Translations under genes and position numbers: made by a program | Part shown: piece after piece, positions 32,017 to 37,758 of the stretch | Position numbering within the stretch: position 1 is the first letter of the stretch | Layout: each line of letters starts with the position of its first letter | Origin: Mycobacterium interjectum | GTDB taxonomy: Bacteria; Actinomycetota; Actinomycetes; Mycobacteriales; Mycobacteriaceae | Length of the DNA: 37,758 bases | NCBI RefSeq assembly: GCF_900078675.2 | Contig: NZ_LT546237.1 | Location: forward strand, 4,207,851-4,245,608 | Reading direction: 5' to 3' | The notes under the pieces: model-generated | What the model saw: only the letters and a program-made list of their open reading frames with translations | Database searches by the model: none | Told to the model about the DNA's origin: nothing

Positions 32017-33225
32017 CTAGAGCGAATAACGCCGGCGGACGCCGTGGAACCGGTCCCACATCGCGGCGGTGCGCTCGGCCGCGGTGATCATGACGGTGTC
32101 CGCGGGAAGCGCGCTCATCAGGTCGTCGAATGTGACCGTTCGGGTCTCCAGCGGGACGGGCTCGCCTTCGAGCATGTGTCGGTAGGTGAGGTTGCCGCGT
32201 TCGAACCCCTGGGTGTCCAGCCAGTTGTGCACTTTCGGGTCGCGGTGCGCCATGACCAGTCGAATCCTGCCGTCCCGGTCGACCTTGGTGCGGCTGGGCG
32301 TGTAGCTGACCGGGCGGTACAGGTAGTCCATGCTGTTGAAGAACACGCCCATGTTGGTGAGCATCCACAGGCCATCGTGGGCGTCGAATTCGACGATCAG
32401 CGCCTCGTCGGGTGCAAGCTCCCAGTACATGTTGGCGGCGGCGCGACCGCGTTTGCGGTCGGCGTCGGTCGCGCCGACGTCGGGGAAGGCGTTCGGGGCG
32501 CCGGCGTCGACGCCGCCGTAGGTGAAGGGAAAGTCGGGCCAGTCCGCCATGAGGCCGCTGACGAAGTCACCCGCCCAGCCCATCGCCTCGATCATCTCGT
32601 CGGGTGTGGGCAGCGGCTTGGGGGACGCCATGTCGATCCGCTCGATCCGCATTTGCGCCGGCCGTTCATCCCAACGGTCAAATCCCTGGCGGATGAACAG
32701 TTTTCGTGAGCCCGGTGTGGTGGGCAGCCAGTTGGGCCGACGCTCGGGCCCGCCGATGTAGAGCTCGAATTGTCCGTCGTCGGTGACGCTGAGTTGATGG
32801 CCGAACAGGTTGGCCTCCGGTGTGTCGCCGAAGGGCTCGTGCAGCACGCCCGGCCCGGGTACGCGCGGGCCCTGGACGGTGACGTTGAAGAACCGCGAGG
32901 TGCCACGATTGCCGGTCAGCCGGTAGGCGGACCGCCCGTCGATCCAGGCTTGCTGGTAGGTGAAGTCGGCGCAGTCGCCGCCGAGTTTGCGGGTCGGCCC
33001 GCAGAAGGTGTGCAGCACCGGGTAGCGGGTGTCGCGCGTCTCGAGGGCCAGATCGAAAGCCTGACCCAGGTTCTGGGTCAGGAAGCGGAATGCGTCGACG
33101 CGGTGGGCGCCCGAGGCGGGGTTGGCGTCCTTGAAGACCTGCTCGCCCGCGCGCCGCAGCCGCGCGCAGAATTCGTTCCACGCCGATTGCAGCGCGGCGT
33201 CGTCGGGCCCATCGCCGAAAGCCAT
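32017..33225 (-). CDS. DUF1214-like protein of unknown function
   Basis: A protein of about 402 residues without signal peptide or membrane helices. KLGGDCADFTYQQAWIDGRS and AYRLTGNRGTSRFFNVTVQG, then QFELYIGGPERRPNWLPTTP and GSRKLFIRQGFDRWDERPAQ, look like DUF1214, whose members carry the NWLP/RxYxP-type core; the C-terminal part has MYWELAPDEALIVEFDAHDG and WMLTNMGVFFNSMDYLYRPV. No catalytic pattern is recognisable. The ATG at 33225 is used; a GTG at 33231 that overlaps the previous stop (GTGA) would add only two residues (VR). It is encoded two bases after the isomerase-like gene, in the middle of the operon. Confidence 0.75.
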   Translation of the reverse strand: MAFGDGPDDAALQSAWNEFCARLRRAGEQVFKDANPASGAHRVDAFRFLTQNLGQAFDLALETRDTRYPVLHTFCGPTRKLGGDCADFTYQQAWIDGRSAYRLTGNRGTSRFFNVTVQGPRVPGPGVLHEPFGDTPEANLFGHQLSVTDDGQFELYIGGPERRPNWLPTTPGSRKLFIRQGFDRWDERPAQMRIERIDMASPKPLPTPDEMIEAMGWAGDFVSGLMADWPDFPFTYGGVDAGAPNAFPDVGATDADRKRGRAAANMYWELAPDEALIVEFDAHDGLWMLTNMGVFFNSMDYLYRPVSYTPSRTKVDRDGRIRLVMAHRDPKVHNWLDTQGFERGNLTYRHMLEGEPVPLETRTVTFDDLMSALPADTVMITAAERTAAMWDRFHGVRRRYSL

Positions 33226-33227
33226 CC

Positions 33228-34043
33228 TCACGCACCCAATCCGTCGAGCATCGCGCCGACGACATCGCATGCGCGCCGGGCGGATTCCAGGCGGCCCTCC
33301 CGGTCAATGCGGGGGCCGATCAGTTCCAGGTCGAAACCGTGGGCGTAGCCGCCGGCGAGCGCTCGGGCGACGAATCTTGCGAGGGGAATCGCGCCGTCAC
33401 CCGGAACCGCCCGGCCCGGCAACGCCCGGTCGCCGAGCACGTAGTCGCTCAACTGGATGAGCGCCGTCCGCGGCAGCGCCCGCTGCACCATCGCTTCGAA
33501 ATCGCCTTCGGCCCAACAGTGAAACACATCGATGCACACGCTCAGGCCGGCCATCTCGGCCAGTGCGACGGTGTCCCGCAGGGTGTGGGCGAGATGGATG
33601 TCGGCGTACAGGCTGGAGGCGTTCTCGATGGCCAGCGCCACGCCGGCGGCCTTCGCGTGCGCCGCGCAGGGGGCGACCATGGCGCAAAACCGTTCGGCGG
33701 CCTGTCCCCAGGAAAGGTCGCCGCGGCCTCCGGTGAGCAGGTAGACGGTGCGCGCCCGCACGCCGGCCGCGGCGTCGATCACGCGGCACAACCCATCCTG
33801 CGCGGCCTGCGGGTCGCTGCAAAGACTGCCCCCCGCGAACAGGTGATACACCGCCTCGACGGCATAGCGCTTGCGCTGCAGCAGCGTTGGAAACCTCGAA
33901 TCGAACAGCTCGGTATCCAGGACGCTCAGGCGGGACACCCCGAGGGTCGCCCAACACGTCTGCAGGTCGGCCAGCGGCGCGCCGTAGAAGGTGACGTCGT
34001 GCACGGACAGACGGGGGTGGGCTGGTGTGACGGGTTCTGCCAT
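33228..34043 (-). CDS. Sugar phosphate isomerase/epimerase-like TIM-barrel protein
   Basis: A 271-residue protein of the AP endonuclease 2/xylose isomerase-like barrel (PF01261 type). Metal ligands are expected at Glu in GVALAIENASSLYADIH, Asp and His in SVCIDVFHCWAEGD, Asp in ALIQLSDYVLGDRAL and Glu in HGFDLELIGPRID, at the usual strand ends. TVYLLTGGRGDLSWGQ lies in the middle of the barrel. The family includes isomerases, epimerases and dehydratases, so no reaction can be assigned. The ATG at 34043 is one base after the sulfotransferase stop, so the genes are read together. Confidence 0.85.
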   Translation of the reverse strand: MAEPVTPAHPRLSVHDVTFYGAPLADLQTCWATLGVSRLSVLDTELFDSRFPTLLQRKRYAVEAVYHLFAGGSLCSDPQAAQDGLCRVIDAAAGVRARTVYLLTGGRGDLSWGQAAERFCAMVAPCAAHAKAAGVALAIENASSLYADIHLAHTLRDTVALAEMAGLSVCIDVFHCWAEGDFEAMVQRALPRTALIQLSDYVLGDRALPGRAVPGDGAIPLARFVARALAGGYAHGFDLELIGPRIDREGRLESARRACDVVGAMLDGLGA

Positions 34044-34044
34044 G

Positions 34045-35214
34045 TCACGCCCGATTTTCGATCGCGACGCCGAATCGCTCGCGGAACGGCCGGAATTCGG
34101 CGTGCAGCGCGTCGAGGTCTTCGCCGATGTCGACCAGCAGCTGGGTGGAGTAGGTGAATTTGCCGTAGCGGTCGCCGCGGTTGTCGGCCAGATACGCGCG
34201 CATCCTCGACGCGGCTTCGGCCGTCAGCTCGCGACCGCAGAACGCGTAGTAGCGCCCCACCGTCGCGACGGGTTCGGCGATGAAGTCCGTGTAGCGGATA
34301 TGCAGGATGCGGGGATCGTCGATCAGCGGGTTGCTCAACGTGTTGGCGATGCCGGCCCGGGTCATCTGGAGGTGCTTTTTCGCCTCCGCGTGCAGGTCGA
34401 CCGGGCCGACGATGCCTTCGGCGATGTCGGCCATCATCATGGTGCGCGACGCGGCCACCTGTACGGGATCGCGATGCAGCCAGACCATTCTCGCGTCGGG
34501 GTAGGTGTCGAAGAGTTCCTTGAGCCGGAACCCGTGAAACCCCTTGAGCACCCAGTACTTACGCGGTCGGCGGTATTGCAGTTGTTGCAGCATGGCTTTG
34601 TGCAGCCGATATTGCGCCGCCGCGTCGGTCGCCAGGCCGCCGACCAACGACTGCATCGGCACCCGCCACCACGCTGTCGGTGTCATCACCCGGAAATCGA
34701 ACGCCCAGGTGCGTTCGTCCTCGGGCAGGCCGTCACCGAGCATGTCGTTGTAGGGGTGGCTGTGCAGCCACTTGGGCAGCTTGGCGTTGATCTCGCGCCA
34801 GTCGGCGTCGGCCCGCTGGCGTCTGGCGTCGTCGGGACCGGCGAGGCCCGGCGGTGGCGAGGGGTACATGACTTCCCAGAAGCGCAGCGCCCGGGCCCCG
34901 GGATCGACGGACATCAGCGCGTGCATCAGCGTGGTGCCGGAACGCGGTTCGCCGGTGACGAACATCGGCGCCTTGACCACTTCGTCCCCGATCGGGTAGC
35001 GGTTGCGGTCTTCGATGAATTCCAGGCGCGAGGTCAGCAGCCAGCGACACACCTGCGCCGCTTCCCATTTGCCGTCGGCGTTCATGCCGAGGCTGTTCAG
35101 ATGGTCGACGGCGAGGGCGAAGCGCTCCGGCAACGTGGGGTCACCGTAGTCGTGCAATCCGGTCTCCGCCTCCGCGGAGGCCAGCATCTCGTGGGCACTC
35201 AACGTTGCGGTCAC
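34045..35214 (-). CDS. PAPS-dependent sulfotransferase-family protein
   Basis: A 389-residue protein of the Sulfotransfer_3 type common in mycobacteria. The 5'-phosphosulfate-binding loop is FVTGEPRSGTTLMHAL (Gly88 to Thr95), and the 3'-phosphate region is MVWLHRDPVQVAASRTMMMA with conserved Arg, Asp and Ser. WVLKGFHGFRLKELFDTYPD precedes it, and ILHIRYTDFIAEPVATVGR is the usual later stretch. The acceptor (lipid, sterol or glycan) is unknown; similarity to Rv1373/Rv2267c-type enzymes is from memory. The GTG at 35214 overlaps the oxidoreductase stop (GTGA). The frame stays open to 36711, but upstream it only shadows the oxidoreductase, so I do not treat it as an 888-residue fusion. Confidence 0.9.
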   Translation of the reverse strand: MTATLSAHEMLASAEAETGLHDYGDPTLPERFALAVDHLNSLGMNADGKWEAAQVCRWLLTSRLEFIEDRNRYPIGDEVVKAPMFVTGEPRSGTTLMHALMSVDPGARALRFWEVMYPSPPPGLAGPDDARRQRADADWREINAKLPKWLHSHPYNDMLGDGLPEDERTWAFDFRVMTPTAWWRVPMQSLVGGLATDAAAQYRLHKAMLQQLQYRRPRKYWVLKGFHGFRLKELFDTYPDARMVWLHRDPVQVAASRTMMMADIAEGIVGPVDLHAEAKKHLQMTRAGIANTLSNPLIDDPRILHIRYTDFIAEPVATVGRYYAFCGRELTAEAASRMRAYLADNRGDRYGKFTYSTQLLVDIGEDLDALHAEFRPFRERFGVAIENRA

Positions 35215-36338
35215 GACACGTCCCCGCACAGCCGGAGGAGTTCGTCCTCGGCGGCCCGAACGTTCGACGCCGAATTCGCCGCATACTTCTGGCCGGCCAT
35301 GGCCCCGTAGTCGAGGATCTTTGGCACGCGCAAACCCGCGTCCACATACGACTTGATGATTTTCGCGACCTCTTTCGGCGTTCCGTGGGGTACCACGGCC
35401 AGGACCATCTCGGGCTGCACGCCGTCCAGGAAGTCGATGATCCGTTCGCGGGTGAGCACGCCCGGGTCGATGTCCTGAAATCCGCGCCAGGTTTCTCCCA
35501 TGGGGTGCTCGAAGCCGAAGCCGCGCAACGTCTTTGCCGACACCTGCAGCAGAAACGCTTTGACCAGGGGCGCCCGCAAGATCTCGGCAAGGGCGTCCTC
35601 GTCCCGTCCGATCAGACACACCTGGATGAAGCACGGCGTGATCGCCAGCGGGTCTCGGCCCGCGCGGTCGGCGGAGGCCCTTACCGCGCAGAGCATCTCG
35701 GCGTAGTGCTCCGGCGTCCAGGCGCCGGCCGGCCACCACCCGTCGGCGTGCCGGCCCGCGATACCCAGCATCCGCGGGCCGCTGCCGCCGATCCAGATCG
35801 GTGGTAGCCGGCCCTCGTAGGGCTCGGTGTCCAGCCGCGCGTGCCGCAGTGAGTAGAACCGTCCGTGAAAATCGATGGGGCCGTCGCTTTCCCAGAGCAG
35901 GCGGATCACGGCCAGCGCCTCCTCGAAGCGGCTGACCGGCCGTGCGAAGTCGAAGCCGTAGGGCAACGCGTTCTCGCTCTCGCCGCTGCCCAGACCGAGG
36001 ACGAAGCGCCCCTTGGCGAGGTGATCGATGGTCAGCGCGGTCTGGGCCAGCAGGGCAGGATGCCGGCGCACGGTATCCACCACGGCGCTGACGAGCGGAA
36101 CCGTCTCGGTCAGCACCGCGGCAGCGGCGGCCACGGCCAGGCCATCGAGGTGGCGGTGCGGCGATGGCGAGGCGTCGGCCAGGTCGGTGAATTCCGGAGT
36201 CCAGATCGAGTCGGGCCAGAAGCTGACCATGTGGTCCGGAAGCCAGATCGAGTGGTACCGCCCGCCGTCCAGCTCGGCGAGGCGCGACAGATCGAGCGGC
36301 AGCGTCGTGCGCAGGAACGCGGCGGGTTGAACTCTCAT
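35211..36338 (-). CDS. F420-dependent LLM-class oxidoreductase resembling phthiodiolone ketoreductase
   Basis: A 375-residue enzyme of the LLM fold. SRLAELDGGRYHSIWLPDHM begins the barrel, TVRRHPALLAQTALTIDHLA and KGRFVLGLGSGESENALPYG form the cofactor region, then come FARPVSRFEEALAVIRLLWE, PPIWIGGSGPRMLGIAGRHA and DGWW. The C-terminal half has FGFEHPMGETWRGFQDIDPG, a landmark I also remember from the Rv2951c phthiodiolone ketoreductase. The ATG at 36338 is preceded by TAGCAT (36348-36353), 9 bases upstream, a possible near-leaderless promoter. It is the first gene of the operon, separated from ino1 by a hairpin. Confidence 0.9.
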   Translation of the reverse strand: MRVQPAAFLRTTLPLDLSRLAELDGGRYHSIWLPDHMVSFWPDSIWTPEFTDLADASPSPHRHLDGLAVAAAAAVLTETVPLVSAVVDTVRRHPALLAQTALTIDHLAKGRFVLGLGSGESENALPYGFDFARPVSRFEEALAVIRLLWESDGPIDFHGRFYSLRHARLDTEPYEGRLPPIWIGGSGPRMLGIAGRHADGWWPAGAWTPEHYAEMLCAVRASADRAGRDPLAITPCFIQVCLIGRDEDALAEILRAPLVKAFLLQVSAKTLRGFGFEHPMGETWRGFQDIDPGVLTRERIIDFLDGVQPEMVLAVVPHGTPKEVAKIIKSYVDAGLRVPKILDYGAMAGQKYAANSASNVRAAEDELLRLCGDVS

Positions 36339-36347
36339 CGAGAACTG

Positions 36348-36353
36348 ATGCTA
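36348..36353 (-). promoter_or_regulatory. Candidate -10 element for the oxidoreductase/sulfotransferase operon
   Basis: On the minus strand TAGCAT fits TANNNT and ends 9 bases before the ATG at 36338, giving a very short or absent leader. No clear ribosome site or -35 element is visible. The ino1 terminator hairpin lies just upstream. Confidence 0.35.
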
Positions 36354-36395
36354 AGCACCCGCACAGCGTCGTGTCGACGAATTGGGCCCCGAAGA

Positions 36396-36441
36396 CGACC
36401 GTGGGGTGAGGTCGCCTGATGCGTCCCTCACCCCACGGTCG
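36396..36441 (-). terminator. Hairpin after ino1 with perfect 16-bp arms
   Basis: CGACCGTGGGGTGAGG (36396-36411) and CCTCACCCCACGGTCG (36426-36441) are exact reverse complements with a 14-base loop. The hairpin begins 14 bases after the ino1 stop on the minus strand. No U-tract follows, as is common for mycobacterial terminators. It insulates ino1 from the downstream operon whose first ATG is at 36338. Confidence 0.8.
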
Positions 36442-36455
36442 ATGAAACCGGAGAG

Positions 36456-37562
36456 TTACCCCTCGATGATGAACTCTTCGAGCTGCGTGCGCGCGACGTC
36501 GTCGGGCAGCTGCTGCGGCGGGCTCTTCATCAGATAGGCCGACGCCGGAACCACCGGCCCGCCGATCCCGCGGTCCTTGGCGATCTTGGCCGCCCGCACC
36601 GCGTCGATGATGACGCCGGCCGAGTTCGGCGAGTCCCACACCTCGAGCTTGTACTCCAGGTTCAGCGGCACGTCGCCGAACGCGCGGCCCTCCAGCCGCA
36701 CGTAGGCCCACTTGCGGTCGTCGAGCCAGCCCACGTGGTCGGACGGCCCGATGTGCACGTCCTTGGTCTTGAACTCGCGCTGCAGGTTGCTCGTGACGGC
36801 CTGCGTCTTGGAGATCTTCTTGGACTCCAGCCGCTCGCGCTCGAGCATGTTGAGGAAGTCCATGTTGCCGCCCACGTTGAGCTGCATGGTGCGGTCCAGC
36901 TGCACGCCGCGGTCCTCGAACAGCTTGGCCATCACGCGGTGGGTGATGGTGGCGCCGACCTGGCTCTTGATGTCGTCACCGACGATCGGGACGCCGGCGT
37001 CGGCGAACTTCTTGGCCCACACCGGGTCCGAGGCGATGAACACCGGCAGCGCGTTGACGAACGCCACGCCGGCGTCGATCGCGCACTGGGCGTAGAACTT
37101 GTCCGCCTCCTCCGATCCCACCGGCAGGTAGGACACCAGCACGTCGACGTCGTTCTCCCGGAGGACCTTGACCACGTCCACGGGCTCGGCGTCGGACAGC
37201 TCGATCGTGTCGGCGTAGTACTTGCCGATGCCGTCCAGCGTCGGGCCGCGCTGCACCGTCACGTTGGTGGGCGGCACGTCGGCGATCTTGATGGTGTTGT
37301 TCTCCGACGCGAAGATGGCCTCCGACAGGTCGAACCCGACCTTCTTGGCGTCCACGTCGAACGCGGCGACGAACTTGACGTCACGCACGTGGTACTGACC
37401 GAACTTCACGTGCATCAGACCGGGCACGGTGCTGTTCTCGTCCGCGTCGAGGTAGTACTGCACGCCCTGAACCAGCGAAGACGCACAGTTCCCGACGCCG
37501 ACGATGGCGACTCGTACGTCCGTCTGCGCCTCCGGCGCGCCCAACGGCTTGTGGTCACTCAT
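36456..37562 (-). CDS. ino1: Myo-inositol-1-phosphate synthase
   Basis: NAD-dependent enzyme that makes inositol-1-phosphate from glucose-6-phosphate, the first step towards phosphatidylinositol, PIMs and mycothiol. At 368 residues it is essentially identical in length to the M. tuberculosis enzyme (367). The Rossmann start is [20 protein letters not shown], then [20 protein letters not shown], and [20 protein letters not shown] with [20 protein letters not shown], the catalytic/NAD stretch of the family. [20 protein letters not shown] and [20 protein letters not shown] follow. The ATG at 37562 has a GGAGTGAGGAG ribosome site. It lies 60 bases after the PadR-type gene. Confidence 0.97.
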   Translation of the reverse strand: MSDHKPLGAPEAQTDVRVAIVGVGNCASSLVQGVQYYLDADENSTVPGLMHVKFGQYHVRDVKFVAAFDVDAKKVGFDLSEAIFASENNTIKIADVPPTNVTVQRGPTLDGIGKYYADTIELSDAEPVDVVKVLRENDVDVLVSYLPVGSEEADKFYAQCAIDAGVAFVNALPVFIASDPVWAKKFADAGVPIVGDDIKSQVGATITHRVMAKLFEDRGVQLDRTMQLNVGGNMDFLNMLERERLESKKISKTQAVTSNLQREFKTKDVHIGPSDHVGWLDDRKWAYVRLEGRAFGDVPLNLEYKLEVWDSPNSAGVIIDAVRAAKIAKDRGIGGPVVPASAYLMKSPPQQLPDDVARTQLEEFIIEG

Positions 37563-37622
37563 AGGGCGTTCTCCTCACTCCATAACCTTGTGTCTCAGCT
37601 GATCGGATTCGTGCAGGGGGTT

Positions 37623-37758
37623 TTATGTCTGCTCGGAGAGGCCGGGCATGGCCCGCTCCGCGGCGATGAGCTCGTTTAGCCATTTCACTTCGCGCTCGCT
37701 GGACTCGAGGCCCAGTTGGTGAAGCTGGCGGGTGTAGCGGTCGAACGAGCTGCTGGCC
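37623..37758 (-). CDS. PadR-type regulator, C-terminal end only (Rv0047c orthologue)
   Basis: The last 44 codons of a gene that enters from the right edge: SSSFDRYTRQLHQLGLESSE, then REVKWLNELIAAERAMPGLS and EQT before a TAA at 37623-37625. This is a helical C-terminus as expected for PadR-family (PF10400, VirulenceActivating) regulators, and the position before ino1 matches Rv0047c. The helix-turn-helix part lies outside the window, so the family call leans on gene order. It is 60 bases upstream of ino1 on the same strand and the two may be co-transcribed. Confidence 0.75.
   Translation of the reverse strand, partial: ASSSFDRYTRQLHQLGLESSEREVKWLNELIAAERAMPGLSEQT

Noticed and set aside
33991..35310. 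439-residue plus-strand open frame over the sulfotransferase gene
   Set aside because: Antisense to a gene with clear P-loop motifs; it has a shadow composition and no ribosome site.
34045..36711. Possible 888-residue fusion protein extending the sulfotransferase upstream
   Set aside because: The upstream half is an out-of-frame reading of the LLM oxidoreductase, and the GTGA overlap at 35211-35214 gives a sensible sulfotransferase start.

Overview
The window is high-GC actinobacterial chromosome from a Mycobacterium, close to the replication origin. Three things support this. The left end has the mycobacterial order pknA-pbpA-rodA-pstP-fhaB-fhaA. The rest follows the M. tuberculosis Rv0015c to Rv0047c order, including whiB5, mtc28, leuS and ino1. 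GTG starts are common, and four-base stop/start overlaps (ATGA or GTGA) are frequent. It is not M. tuberculosis itself: the bioF2/acpA/fadD34 block is missing and several gene groups are inserted. A slow-growing non-tuberculous species, for example of the M. avium complex, is my inference. Comparisons with M. tuberculosis are from memory, not from a search.

Region 1 (1-7506, minus strand) is the cell-division and signalling operon: two FHA proteins, the PP2C phosphatase PstP, the SEDS glycosyltransferase RodA, the class B PBP PbpA and the truncated start of kinase PknA. From fhaB to pknA each junction is a four-base overlap. Region 2 (7759-11856) holds tRNA-Leu(CAG), a hairpin, and an accessory stress/metabolism patch: a Cys-type glutathione peroxidase-like protein, a VOC protein, a YdeI-like protein, and a coupled acyl-CoA dehydrogenase/pirin/acetyltransferase operon.

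Region 3 (11928-18058) starts with divergent whiB5 and an XRE regulator around an AT-rich, repeat-containing control region. It continues into a co-directional cluster that looks connected to type VII secretion: an NlpC/P60 hydrolase without a signal peptide, two proteins with a DUF4226-like helical domain, an EspC-like small protein, a DUF2694-like protein and a DUF5631/5632-like protein. I see the same helical domain in three consecutive genes, an apparently Cys-less NlpC/P60-like tail on one of them, and an unlisted 47-residue antisense ORF. No ESX core genes are present.

Region 4 (18064-25508) carries a mycothiol-dependent isomerase-like protein, an MFS transporter, a YqgE protein, a small membrane protein with a four-Cys tail, the secreted Mtc28 and leucyl-tRNA synthetase. 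Region 5 (25510-30146) holds an SDR and a fused substrate-binding/permease ABC importer with its ATPase, the importer being placed between a MarR and a GntR regulator. Region 6 (30277-36338) is a tightly packed operon of two LLM-type F420-dependent oxidoreductases, an alpha/beta hydrolase, a DUF1214-like protein, a sugar isomerase-like protein and a sulfotransferase; four of these genes look inserted between the Rv0045c and ino1 orthologues. Region 7 contains ino1, followed by a strong hairpin, and the end of a PadR-type regulator.

Every gene-free stretch is shorter than about 260 bases. No insertion sequence, CRISPR array, attachment site or rRNA was seen.
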